Shown: positions 1 to 7,447 of the stretch, piece after piece | Layout of the letters: every line of letters begins with the position of its first letter | Position numbering within the stretch: the first letter of the stretch is position 1 | DNA from: Burkholderia anthina | GTDB lineage: Bacteria; Pseudomonadota; Gammaproteobacteria; Burkholderiales; Burkholderiaceae | DNA: 64,000 bases | Reading direction: 5' to 3' | NCBI RefSeq assembly: GCF_902498995.1 | Contig: NZ_CABVLY010000006.1 | Location: 1 to 64,000, forward strand | Translations under genes and position numbers: made by a program | The notes under the pieces: model-generated | Databases searched by the model: none | What the model was told of the DNA's origin: nothing | The model's input: only the letters and a program-made list of their open reading frames with translations

Positions 1-194
1 CCGCCGAAGGTTTATCAGCCGCGAGCGCGCCGGGCTTGCCTCGGCGAACTGATCCAGATCGACGGCAGCGATCATCGATGGTTCGAGGAACGGGGCCGGC
101 CTGCACGCTGCTGGTGTATGTGGACGACGCGACGAGCCGGCTGATGATGCTGCACTTCACATAGACCGAATCGACCTTCAACTACTTACGCGCC
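1..194 (+). pseudogene. Decayed transposase fragment (ISNCY-like DDE transposase)
   Basis: The + strand reads GELIQIDGSDHRWFEE in frame 1, then continues after a frame change as ACTLLVYVDDATSRLMM until a TAG stop at 162-164. This is the catalytic-core region of ISNCY-type transposases, where the first Asp sits in the IDGSDH context and the second in VDDATSR. A frameshift, an internal stop and the missing ends make it a dead remnant. It is also cut by the window edge. The family is from memory of the motif, not a search. Confidence 0.7.
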
Positions 195-528
195 CTCCTT
201 CATCGCCGCCTAAAACGCGCGCTTCGCGAAATCGCCGAAGCGCGACCTCGATACGCATCGGCCGCTACACCCGCGCGGCCGACGACGCTCTTTTCTCTCC
301 TCCAACGAAGCCAGACAATCGCGTTGCCTTGCATGGTCTGGATTGCTCTCCGAACGCCCGAAATGGCGCGTGATGTACCGATCTCCTTCCCCCGATACCG
401 ATCGCCCTTCACCCTGCGATGCACGTCGAAAATGGAACCCAGCCACGTTTTCGCACACGAGAGTTTCGATCTAAAACAAATCTATTGTGATAAGAAAAGT
501 TATCCAGATAGATGCATGAATTTCCGAA
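195..528. other. Gene-free stretch with no recognised feature
   Basis: No frame here has a plausible start and ribosome site or resembles a known family. It is probably the decayed tail of the transposase remnant plus the region downstream of the dehydrogenase. An AT-richer patch (about 465-530) stands out from its neighbourhood, but I see no clear terminator or operator in it. Confidence 0.5.
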
Positions 529-1746
529 TCATGCTTTCCGGATCAACACGTCCTGCGTTACACGGCTGCATCGATCGACGCCCAGCATCGCCATGTTCCG
601 GTCCACTTCGTCGCGCAACAGGCCGATCGCGTGCAGCACGCCCGCTTCCCCGGCCACCGCCGCCGCATAATTGAACGGCCGCCCGACGAACACCATCCGT
701 GCGCCCATGGCGACCGCCTTCAGCACGTCCGATCCGCGCCGAAAGCCGCTGTCGATCATCACCGGATAATCGGCGCCGAGCGCGCGAACCACGTCGGGCA
801 GGATTCGCATCGGCGACACCGCGCCGTCCAGCTGGCGGCCGCCATGGTTGGACAGGATGATCCCGTCCGCACCCGCGTCGCGCGCGATGACGGCGTCTTC
901 CACACTGAGGATGCCCTTGATCACCAGCTCGCCCTTCCACGCCTGCCGGATCCGCGCGAGATGCCCCCAATCGAGATGGTCGCGCGCGGAGAAATCCCGC
1001 AGCACCGACGACGACACAATCGGTGCACCGCGTGTCGCAAAGGAATTTTCGAAATGCGGCATGCCATGCGCGAGAAGCGTCCGCGCGAAGGTGCCCGCGA
1101 GCCAGCGCGGGCGCGTGATGCCGTCCCAGAACAACCGCGGGCCGGGGCGCAGCGGCGTGCTGAAACCGGTGCGCACGTTGTTCTCGCGATTGGCGGACAC
1201 GGGGATGTCGACCGTAATCACGAGCGTCCGGTAGCCGGCGCGCGCGACACGTTCGAGCAAGGCGGTGATGCGCTCGGCATCGCCGGGCAGGTACGCCTGG
1301 AACCACGTGCCCGGCGCGGCGGCGGCCACCTCCTCCAGCGGGATGAGCGACGAGCCGCTCATGATCGACGCGATGCCCGCGCGCTGCGCGGCGCGCGCAA
1401 GCACGATATCGCCGCGATAGGCCGACAGCGCATGGATACCCATCGGCGCGATGCCGAACGGCGACGCATAGCGCCGTCCGAACAGCTCGACCGCCTGCTG
1501 CCGTTGCGACACGTTGCGCAGCACGCGCGTGGCAAACCCGTACTCGTCGAACACGGCACGGTTGTCGTCGCGCGTGCGGTTGTCTTCCGCCGCGCCGCTG
1601 ACATAGCCGAAGATCGGGCGCGGCAGCACGCGGCGTGCCGCGGCCTCGAAATCGTGAAGACTCAGCATGTTGCGCAGCACGCGCGGCGGACGCGTATCGG
1701 CCTGCGGGCGGCTTGCTGCGGAAAGGGAGGATGCGGACGGGGTCAT
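529..1746 (-). CDS. FMN-dependent alpha-hydroxy-acid dehydrogenase
   Basis: A 405-residue TIM-barrel flavoprotein of the lactate/mandelate dehydrogenase and glycolate oxidase family, which oxidises 2-hydroxy acids to 2-oxo acids using FMN. Visible signs are the active-site segment ILSNHGGRQLDG near residue 300, with the catalytic His-Gly-Gly and substrate-binding Arg, and the C-terminal phosphate-binding stretch DSGFRRGSDVLKA followed by GARMVFVGRPF. The length fits full-length LldD/MdlB proteins. The substrate (L-lactate, mandelate or other) cannot be read from sequence. It is divergent from a LysR gene 103 bp away, which is the usual arrangement for control by that regulator. An MHS-type carrier lies beyond the regulator and may supply the acid. 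Confidence 0.9.
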   Translation of the reverse strand: MTPSASSLSAASRPQADTRPPRVLRNMLSLHDFEAAARRVLPRPIFGYVSGAAEDNRTRDDNRAVFDEYGFATRVLRNVSQRQQAVELFGRRYASPFGIAPMGIHALSAYRGDIVLARAAQRAGIASIMSGSSLIPLEEVAAAAPGTWFQAYLPGDAERITALLERVARAGYRTLVITVDIPVSANRENNVRTGFSTPLRPGPRLFWDGITRPRWLAGTFARTLLAHGMPHFENSFATRGAPIVSSSVLRDFSARDHLDWGHLARIRQAWKGELVIKGILSVEDAVIARDAGADGIILSNHGGRQLDGAVSPMRILPDVVRALGADYPVMIDSGFRRGSDVLKAVAMGARMVFVGRPFNYAAAVAGEAGVLHAIGLLRDEVDRNMAMLGVDRCSRVTQDVLIRKA

Positions 1747-1803
1747 TTCAGCGGCCTGTTGTCGAATCGATGCGGGAATTTTAGGTCCGCGCGAGGTTCA
1801 TAA

Positions 1804-1833
1804 AAAGCGATAATCTTCCAATGAATTTGTTCG
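1804..1833. promoter_or_regulatory. Candidate LysR-regulator binding site, copy 1
   Basis: AAAGCGA, 8 variable bases, then CAATGAATTTGTTCG. The same 30-bp layout recurs at 4227-4256 upstream of the MHS transporter, with one mismatch in the fixed positions. It lies in the divergent promoter region between the alpha-hydroxy-acid dehydrogenase and the LysR gene. Binding by the adjacent LysR protein is inferred. Confidence 0.5.
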
Positions 1834-1849
1834 ATAAAAGCGAAAGACA

Positions 1850-2737
1850 ATGGCGACCCCGACTCTCAAGCAACTCGATGCGTTCTACTGGGCTGCGACG
1901 TGCGCCAACTTCTCGACCGCGGCGCAACGGCTGCATCTGTCGGTGTCGTCGTTGTCCAAGCGCATCAACGAACTGGAACAGGTCGTCGAGCGCACGCTGT
2001 TCGACCGGAGCGGCCATCGGGCCGTGCTGACCGACGACGGCGAGGCGCTGTTGCCGGCCGTGGTGCGCGTGCTGGAATCCGTCGCGGCGCTGCAGGACTC
2101 GGTGGCACGGGACGAAGGATTGAGCGGCCGGCTGCGCTTCGGGGTCGGCGAGCTGTCGGCGTTGACGTGGCTGCCGCGTTTCGTGGCGGCCGTCCAGAAG
2201 CAGCATCCGAAGCTGGCGCTGGAGCCGTATGTCGACGTGGGGGCGGCGCTCGAAGAGAAAGTCGATGCGGGCGAACTGGACTTCGCGGTCATCGCGGGCC
2301 GCTCGTCGCGCGGCAGCGTGCTGTCGCAGCCGGTCGCGGAAGCGCGCTTCGCGTGGATGGCGGCCGACGCGCTGGTCGGCCGCGAGCGCGTGCTGACGCC
2401 GGCGCTGATCGCCCGCCACGCGCTGGTGCTGCTGCCGTCCGGTTCGGGCGTGACGCGCATTCTCGACGACTGGCTGCTGGCGTGCGGCATCAATCACGCG
2501 CGCAGGATCGCGTGCAACAACTGGAGTGCGGTGGCCGGCATGTTGCGTGAAGGCGTCGGCATTGGCTTTCTGCCGGTCGACTGGGCACGCGCGCGGCTGG
2601 GCGGCGACCTCGTGGAGCTGGCGAGCGAGCCGCCGCTGGTGCCGCTTCCGTATGCGTTCCAGTGGCGTCGCGGCGACGTGCGCGGGCTGATTCCGTCGAT
2701 GTTGTCGCTGGTGCGGCAATACGCGGATTTCCGCTGA
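1850..2737 (+). CDS. LysR-family transcriptional regulator
   Basis: A 295-residue LysR-type regulator. The N-terminal winged helix-turn-helix (about residues 5-62) shows the family pattern, with LKQLDAFYWAATCANFSTAA followed by the recognition helix SVSSLSKRINELE. The rest is a periplasmic-binding-protein-like effector domain of normal length. It starts at ATG 1850, divergent from the FMN-dependent dehydrogenase and tail-to-tail with the MHS permease. A shared 30-bp motif upstream of this gene and of the permease suggests it controls both flanking genes, with a 2-hydroxy acid as likely inducer (inference). Confidence 0.9.
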   Translation: MATPTLKQLDAFYWAATCANFSTAAQRLHLSVSSLSKRINELEQVVERTLFDRSGHRAVLTDDGEALLPAVVRVLESVAALQDSVARDEGLSGRLRFGVGELSALTWLPRFVAAVQKQHPKLALEPYVDVGAALEEKVDAGELDFAVIAGRSSRGSVLSQPVAEARFAWMAADALVGRERVLTPALIARHALVLLPSGSGVTRILDDWLLACGINHARRIACNNWSAVAGMLREGVGIGFLPVDWARARLGGDLVELASEPPLVPLPYAFQWRRGDVRGLIPSMLSLVRQYADFR

Positions 2738-2749
2738 CAGGTCACAGGT

Positions 2750-2785
2750 ACCGGGCCGCCCGGCGTTATGCGCGGGCGGCCCGGT
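2750..2785. terminator. Bidirectional hairpin terminator
   Basis: Perfect 13-bp inverted repeat ACCGGGCCGCCCG / CGGGCGGCCCGGT with a 10-base loop, between the convergent LysR gene and MHS transporter gene. There is no strong T tract, so it may act as an intrinsic terminator in both directions or as an mRNA end-stabiliser. Confidence 0.65.
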
Positions 2786-2800
2786 AGCGGCGTGCGATCG

Positions 2801-4120
2801 TCACGCTTCGTCGATTCGCGACACGCGCTTGGGATCGGGCATCCACAGGTAGCACAGCAGCGAGACGAGCACGCAGGCCGACACGTAATAGAAGAACCAC
2901 GCTTCGTGTCCGATGCTCTTCATCCACAGCGCGACGTACTCGGCGGTTCCGCCGAACAGCGACACCGTGATCGCGTACGGCAATCCCACGCCCAGTGCGC
3001 GCACGCCGACCGGGAACAGTTCGGCCTTCGCCACCGCGCTGACGGACGAATACAGGCTGACGATCAGGAGTGCGACGATGATCAGCGCGAGTGCGCCGCC
3101 GGTCGTCTGAACGCCGCTGAGGGCCTGGAAGATCGGCACGGTGCAGAGCGTGCCGAGTACGCCGAACGCGATGAGCAGCGGGCGGCGGCCGATGCGATCG
3201 GACAGGCTGCCGAAGATCGGCTGCATCACGACGAACGCCAGCAGACTGAGCACGGAAACCATGGATGCGTTGGCCTTGCTCATCCCCGCGCTGTTGACGA
3301 GGAATTTCTGCATGTACGTGGTGTACGCATAAAACGCGACGGTGCCGCCGAGCGTCAGGCCGGCCACGATCAGGCATTCGCGCTTGTGGCGAAACAGGTC
3401 CGCGATCGATGCGTGGCGACGCTTGCTCCGGCGATGCTGCTCGAACGACGCCGTTTCCTCCATGTTGCTGCGCAGGAAGATCGCGCTGCAGGCGAGCAGC
3501 GATCCAAGCAGGAACGGGATGCGCCAACCCCAGCTTTCGAGTTGCGCGGTGGTCAGGAAAAACTGCTGCAGCACCACCAGGACGCCCATCGCGAGCAACT
3601 GGCCGAGCGACAAGGTCGCGAACAGGAAGCTCGAATAGAAGCCGCGGCTGGACGGGTCGGCCATTTCGCTCAGGTACGTTGCCGAACTGGCGTATTCGCC
3701 GCCGAGGCTTAACCCTTGCAGCAGGCGCGCCATGACCAGCAGCACGGGCGCGGCGATGCCGATGGTCGCGTAGCCGGGCGTCAGGCCGATGATCAGCGAG
3801 CCGGCGCACATCGCCAGCACCGAGACGAGCAGCGCGGCCTTGCGCCCCTTGCGATCCGCGTACATGCCGACGAGCCAGCCGCCGATCGGACGCATGATGA
3901 AGCCGACGGCAAAGATGGCCGCCGTATTCAGCAACTGCACGGTCAGGTTGCCGTTCGGAAAGAATGCCTTCGCGAAGTACAGCGAAAACGCCGAATAGAC
4001 GTACCAGTCGTAATACTCGATGAGGTTGCCTACCGATCCGCTGAAGATGGATCGCAGGTTCGCGAGGGTTCCGGTCCGCCGGGAATCCGTGGCGGTTGCA
4101 ACAGGGCTGACGCGCGACAC
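2801..4120 (-). CDS. MHS-family MFS transporter (metabolite:H+ symporter)
   Basis: A 12-helix inner-membrane symporter of the metabolite/H+ branch of the major facilitator superfamily (relatives carry 2-oxoglutarate, citrate, shikimate). The N-terminal SVGNLIEYYDWYVY segment and the loop motif ADRKGRKAALL are typical of this branch, and GSLSDRIGRRPLL repeats it in the second half. The open frame extends up to 4201. I chose GTG 4120 because GGAGA lies just upstream and the residues before it are low-complexity and non-homologous, which gives 439 residues. The substrate is probably the hydroxy or keto acid handled by the neighbouring FMN enzyme (inference from the shared upstream motif). Confidence 0.85.
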   Translation of the reverse strand: MSRVSPVATATDSRRTGTLANLRSIFSGSVGNLIEYYDWYVYSAFSLYFAKAFFPNGNLTVQLLNTAAIFAVGFIMRPIGGWLVGMYADRKGRKAALLVSVLAMCAGSLIIGLTPGYATIGIAAPVLLVMARLLQGLSLGGEYASSATYLSEMADPSSRGFYSSFLFATLSLGQLLAMGVLVVLQQFFLTTAQLESWGWRIPFLLGSLLACSAIFLRSNMEETASFEQHRRSKRRHASIADLFRHKRECLIVAGLTLGGTVAFYAYTTYMQKFLVNSAGMSKANASMVSVLSLLAFVVMQPIFGSLSDRIGRRPLLIAFGVLGTLCTVPIFQALSGVQTTGGALALIIVALLIVSLYSSVSAVAKAELFPVGVRALGVGLPYAITVSLFGGTAEYVALWMKSIGHEAWFFYYVSACVLVSLLCYLWMPDPKRVSRIDEA

Positions 4121-4226
4121 GTGAGGTCTCCGTTTCGATTGTGCTCGTTGTCCGGGCAAGCGCGGGCCGTGGGCGCCCCGCCTTGCGATCGGGTGCGGCA
4201 AGGTTAGAAGAGACGGTGCTTTGTAG

Positions 4227-4256
4227 AAAGCGAAATAATGACAATGAGTTTGTTCG
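4227..4256. promoter_or_regulatory. Candidate LysR-regulator binding site, copy 2
   Basis: AAAGCGA, 8 bases, CAATGAGTTTGTTCG: the same spacing and nearly the same bases as 1804-1833. Here the ends also form an 8-bp inverted repeat, AAAGCGAA / TTCGCTTT (4227-4234 and 4253-4260). It lies about 107 bp upstream of the MHS transporter start. Confidence 0.5.
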
Positions 4257-4406
4257 CTTTATGGAAAGGCCAAGTGAGTGAATCGCCCTTCTCCACCGCT
4301 TGCCCGGAACCGGTCATCTTTCCGCGATTCCCTATTATCAGGGTTCGATCGTCGAAAAGCCTTGTCGGAAAAGGCGCTGTGCGTTTCAGATACGTTGAAA
4401 TACAAA

Positions 4407-4487
4407 ATATCGCATGCGATTTAATCGAATGCGCTTGACGTGCGGAGGCGCATCGACCAAACTGAATCGCATGCGATCAAATCGCAT
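4407..4487. promoter_or_regulatory. Two OhrR-type operator boxes in the ohr promoter
   Basis: CGCATGCGATTTAATCG begins at 4411 and CGCATGCGATCAAATCG at 4469. Each contains the CGCATGCGAT half-palindrome followed by a second ATCG half site. Related boxes occur at 5781 and upstream of ohrR at 7252. The peroxide-sensing repressor encoded at 6746-7201 is the obvious candidate to bind them. Confidence 0.6.
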
Positions 4488-4521
4488 CTGAGGCAAACCT
4501 TCGAACCTGACGGAGTGAACG

Positions 4522-4941
4522 ATGAGCAAGATCGAAAAAGTGCTGTACACGGGCAAGACGCATACGACTTCCGGCGGCCGCGACGGCGCCGCACGCAGTT
4601 CCGACGGCCGCCTCGACATTCAGTTGTCGTCGCCGGGCAGCGCGGGCACCGGCACCAACCCGGAACAACTGTTCGCCGCCGGCTGGTCGGCCTGCTTCAT
4701 CGGCGCGATGCAGCTTGCGGCGCGCGCGGCGAAGGTGACGCTGCCGGCCGATCTCGCGGTCGATGCCGAAGTGGACCTCGGCACGGGCGGCAACGCGTAC
4801 TTCCTGCAGGCGCGCCTGAACGTGAGCGCGCCGGGGCTCGACCGTGACGTCGTGCAGCACATCGTCGATACCGCGCATCAGACCTGCCCGTATTCGAAGG
4901 CGACGCGCGGCAACATCGACGTCGAGATCCGCATCGCCTGA
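4522..4941 (+). CDS. ohr: Organic hydroperoxide resistance protein Ohr
   Basis: A 139-residue thiol peroxidase of the Ohr/OsmC fold that reduces organic and fatty-acid hydroperoxides in the cytoplasm. The N-terminal KVLYTGKTHTTSGGRDG motif and the two reactive cysteines, in SACFIGA (about residue 60) and TCPYSKATRGN (about residue 124), are all in place, and the length is standard. It starts at ATG 4522 behind GGAGTGAACG. Its promoter carries two boxes resembling those upstream of the ohrR gene found 1.8 kb downstream, so induction by organic peroxides through OhrR is expected. Two DUF4148 genes follow on the same strand. Confidence 0.95.
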   Translation: MSKIEKVLYTGKTHTTSGGRDGAARSSDGRLDIQLSSPGSAGTGTNPEQLFAAGWSACFIGAMQLAARAAKVTLPADLAVDAEVDLGTGGNAYFLQARLNVSAPGLDRDVVQHIVDTAHQTCPYSKATRGNIDVEIRIA

Positions 4942-5001
4942 ACGCATCATCGGGCGGAGCGCCGCCCTCGCACCTGTCCTTCCATTTTCTTGTCGAGGTA
5001 A

Positions 5002-5337
5002 ATGATGAAAACCCAACTGATCGCTGCCCTGCTCGTCGCCGTGTCCGCTGCCGTGGCTGCGCCGGCCTTTGCCAATGAATCCGGCGTGACGCGTGCACAA
5101 GTGCGCGCCGAACTCGTGCAGCTCGAGGCGGCCGGTTATGCGCCGGGCCGTGCGAACGATCCGCACTATCCGAACGACCTGCAGGCCGCGCTGGCCCGTA
5201 TCCATGTCCATGCAAACGACGCCGTGACGGCCGATACGGCGACGTCCGGCTACGGCAGCGACACTGCCGCCGTCACGCAATCGGGCAGCCGTGCGCCGAC
5301 ACGCGTTGCCGAGCGCTCGATCTACTTCGGTCATTGA
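5002..5337 (+). CDS. DUF4148 secreted protein, first tandem copy
   Basis: A 111-residue exported protein with a Sec signal peptide (MMKTQLIAALLVAVSAAVAA then AFA, cleavage likely after residue 25). A DUF4148 core follows, with the pattern VTRAQVRAELVQLEAAGY, a PGRANDPHYP segment and LQAALARI, ending in RSIYFGH. Function is unknown. The family is abundant in Burkholderia and relatives and is predicted periplasmic. Two adjacent ATG codons (5002, 5005) are possible starts. It sits 60 bp after ohr and 73 bp before a paralogue with the same ending, so it arose by tandem duplication and may be co-transcribed with ohr. Confidence 0.85.
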   Translation: MMKTQLIAALLVAVSAAVAAPAFANESGVTRAQVRAELVQLEAAGYAPGRANDPHYPNDLQAALARIHVHANDAVTADTATSGYGSDTAAVTQSGSRAPTRVAERSIYFGH

Positions 5338-5410
5338 ACGAAACCGCGAGCGGCGCCGGTTGCCGGCGTACCGCACGCAGCCCCGGAATCCTTTTTTCTG
5401 TATGAGGTGA

Positions 5411-5740
5411 ATGATGAAGACCCGACTGATTGCAGCCCTGCTCGTCGCCGTATCGGCCAGCGTGACCGCGCCGGCATTCGCAAACGAAAGCACCGTGACG
5501 CGTGCGCAGGTGCATGCGGAGCTGGCCGCGCTCCAGAAGGCCGGCTATCTGCCGAACCGCCCGAACGATCCGAACTATCCGGACAACCTGCAGGCAGCGC
5601 TGAAGCGGATTCGCGACACCGATGCGACGGTGGCCGGCACGCAGGCATCCGGCTACGGCCGCAACGCCGACAGCGCAACGCAATCCGGCAGTCACGTCAC
5701 GATCCGCACGGCCGAGCGCTCGATCTACTTCGGACATTGA
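5411..5740 (+). CDS. DUF4148 secreted protein, second tandem copy
   Basis: A 109-residue paralogue of the preceding gene. It has the signal peptide MMKTRLIAALLVAVSA, the VTRAQVHAELAALQKAGY core, the NRPNDPNYPDNLQAALKRI segment and the same RSIYFGH tail. Unlike many DUF4148 proteins, both tandem copies share this C-terminal tail, which suggests a recent duplication or functional constraint. It is followed by a strong hairpin containing an OhrR-like box (5777-5807), which may end the ohr-DUF4148 transcript. The molecular role is unknown. A link to peroxide stress is inferred only from position. Confidence 0.85.
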   Translation: MMKTRLIAALLVAVSASVTAPAFANESTVTRAQVHAELAALQKAGYLPNRPNDPNYPDNLQAALKRIRDTDATVAGTQASGYGRNADSATQSGSHVTIRTAERSIYFGH

Positions 5741-5776
5741 GCGTCACGCCGAAATCGTCGGCATCGTCCATCAAAT

Positions 5777-5807
5777 AAAGCGCATGCGATGTAATCGCGT
5801 GCGCTTT
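5777..5807. promoter_or_regulatory. OhrR-like box forming a terminator-like hairpin
   Basis: AAAGCGCATGCGAT / ATCGCGTGCGCTTT, 14-bp arms with one mismatch and a 3-base loop, followed by a short T run. The internal 24 bases match the ohr promoter box (4411-4434) at 21 positions. It may terminate the DUF4148 transcript, act as an operator for the GNAT gene that follows, or both. Confidence 0.55.
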
Positions 5808-5881
5808 TTGTCGGTGTGCTGCCGGCGCGGACGATCCCGTCTATGCTGTGCGACGGACAGCCTTTACTCGAGGAACCGGCG

Positions 5882-6625
5882 ATGCTGGAAGCAACGACAG
5901 GACCTGCGGCAGACACGCAGCACCCGCTCGACAACGCGGTATGGAACGCACTCGCCGGCGAGCAGCGCCGTTTCGCGCTGGGTGACGATCGCGCGTTGCG
6001 GTTTCCCCCGACGGTCGCGCCGTTTGCCGGCATGGCCGAGCGCAGCGCGGCCGCCTTCGACGCATTGCGTGGCTTGATCGACGAACACGGGCCTGCGGCG
6101 CTCGTCACGCCGGACGAAATCCCGACGCCGGCCGGCTTTTCCGTGGTCTGGCGCGCGGTGCTGCATCAGATGGTCTGGCAGGGAACGCTCGATGACGCGC
6201 ATCCTTTCGAGCATGTCCCGCTGACCGAAGCCGACGTGCCGGAGATGCTCGAACTGATCGCGATGACGGAGCCGGGCCCGTTCGGCCCGCGCACGATCGA
6301 ATTCGGCGGCTATATCGGTGTTCGCAGGGCGGGCAGGCTCGTGGCGATGAGCGGTCAGCGGCTGAGGGCCGGCGGGCATGTGGAGATCAGCGCCGTGTGC
6401 GTGGACCCCGCGTTCCGCGGCCAGGGGCTCGCGGCGGGACTGATTCGATCGTTGATCGCAACCTGTCGCGCACGCGGGGAAACGCCGTTTCTGCACGTGC
6501 TCGCGTCGAATCGCGTCGCGATCGAGCGCTATCTGGCGCTCGGCTTCGTCACGCGCCGCGACATGCATTTGCTGGTGCTCGGAAGCGCGGCAACCGCGGT
6601 GAGCGAGCCGGAGAAGCGGCCGTAA
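5882..6625 (+). CDS. GNAT-family N-acetyltransferase
   Basis: A 247-residue GNAT protein. The acetyl-CoA-binding motif A is SAVCVDPAFRGQGLAAGLIR in the C-terminal half, with the typical R-G-x-G-L-A loop, followed by the motif-B region FLHVLASNRVAIERYLALGF. The N-terminal half carries a MVWQG segment like FR47-type acetyltransferases. The frame is open from 5816, but ATG 5882 follows GAGGAACCGGCG and gives the expected length. The substrate is unknown. It lies between the OhrR-like hairpin and the convergent ohrR gene, so peroxide-responsive expression is possible but unproven. Confidence 0.85.
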   Translation: MLEATTGPAADTQHPLDNAVWNALAGEQRRFALGDDRALRFPPTVAPFAGMAERSAAAFDALRGLIDEHGPAALVTPDEIPTPAGFSVVWRAVLHQMVWQGTLDDAHPFEHVPLTEADVPEMLELIAMTEPGPFGPRTIEFGGYIGVRRAGRLVAMSGQRLRAGGHVEISAVCVDPAFRGQGLAAGLIRSLIATCRARGETPFLHVLASNRVAIERYLALGFVTRRDMHLLVLGSAATAVSEPEKRP

Positions 6626-6688
6626 CCGATGTGGCACGTCGGCCGCTGACGGCCTGACCGGCGCGGAAAATCGCGGAGACGGCAATGA

Positions 6689-6710
6689 CCGGCGAAAGCC
6701 GTTTCGCCGG
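6689..6710. terminator. Bidirectional hairpin terminator
   Basis: CCGGCGAAA / TTTCGCCGG, 9-bp perfect arms with a 4-base loop, between the convergent GNAT and ohrR genes. Confidence 0.6.
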
Positions 6711-6745
6711 CCGGATATCGAATCGGCGTCGAGTCGCCTGGCCGC

Positions 6746-7201
6746 TTACTCGTTGACCGAGTCGATCAGATTGCCGCGCAGCGTGACGATCGCCTTCTGC
6801 ATCTTCGCGAATTCGTCGGGTTTCAGGCCGGTCGCTTCGATCAGGTTCATCTCGAGCCCTTTCTCGCGCACGCGGCGGCCGCTTTTCGTCAGGCTCACGA
6901 GCACCTGGCGCTCGTCCGACGGATCGCGATGCCGCTCCAGATAGCCCATTGCCTCGAGCTTCTTCAGGATCGGCGTCAGCGTGTTCGATTCGAGGAACAG
7001 CTTTTCGCCGAGTTGCCCGACCGTCTGATTGCCCGCTTCCCACAACGCAATGAGGGTGATGTATTGCGTGTACGTGAGGCCGAGCTCTTCGAGGATCGGT
7101 TTGTACGCCTTGCCGAACGCAAGGTTCGTCGAATAGATCGCAAAACACAGAAACTCGGACAGCTTCGGCGTGGCAGGCGATTGTGCTTCGGTCGGTTTCA
7201 T
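6746..7201 (-). CDS. ohrR: Organic-hydroperoxide-sensing MarR-family repressor OhrR
   Basis: A 151-residue MarR-type winged-helix repressor. The sensing cysteine is Cys19 in FLCFAIYST, in the first helix next to the conserved Tyr, as in OhrR proteins. The DNA-binding helix region is VGQLGEKLFLESNTLTPILK and the wing carries HRDPSDERQV. No other cysteine is present, so this is a one-cysteine OhrR like that of Bacillus subtilis, whose oxidised Cys is capped by a small thiol rather than by a second protein cysteine. Related boxes lie upstream of ohr and upstream of this gene, predicting repression of ohr and autoregulation. Confidence 0.92.
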   Translation of the reverse strand: MKPTEAQSPATPKLSEFLCFAIYSTNLAFGKAYKPILEELGLTYTQYITLIALWEAGNQTVGQLGEKLFLESNTLTPILKKLEAMGYLERHRDPSDERQVLVSLTKSGRRVREKGLEMNLIEATGLKPDEFAKMQKAIVTLRGNLIDSVNE

Positions 7202-7246
7202 GAACGTCCTCCATCGACGCGCGATCGGTCGCAGATGAACGCATTA

Positions 7247-7275
7247 TATATCGCGTGCGATCTTATCGGAAGCAT
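7247..7275. promoter_or_regulatory. OhrR-type operator upstream of ohrR
   Basis: CGCGTGCGATCTTATCG begins at 7252 and resembles the ohr promoter boxes. It lies about 50 bp upstream of the ohrR start, suiting autoregulation. Confidence 0.55.
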
Positions 7276-7327
7276 GATTATCGTTTCCGATCAAGAGGAT
7301 GTGTGAGCCCTGGACGCCCGTTCGGGG

Positions 7328-7447
7328 TCAGCGGCGCGCGCCGCTCCGCTGCCGGCTCACCGACAGCAGCGAGCACTGCACCGGATGCGCGATTTCGGTC
7401 GCAAGGCCGCCCGCGGCAAACAGCAGGATCATCAGCCAGCGCTTCAT
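7328..7447 (-). CDS. Possible small membrane-associated protein coupled to the GFA gene
   Basis: A 39-residue frame whose ATG (7447-7445) overlaps the GFA stop codon in an ATGA arrangement, so it could be translated by coupling. It begins MKRWLMILLFAAGGLA, a short basic end and a hydrophobic stretch resembling a signal anchor, then a polar Arg-rich tail. No family is recognised. The overlap and the hydrophobic start are the only support, so it may be spurious. Confidence 0.35.
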   Translation of the reverse strand: MKRWLMILLFAAGGLATEIAHPVQCSLLSVSRQRSGARR

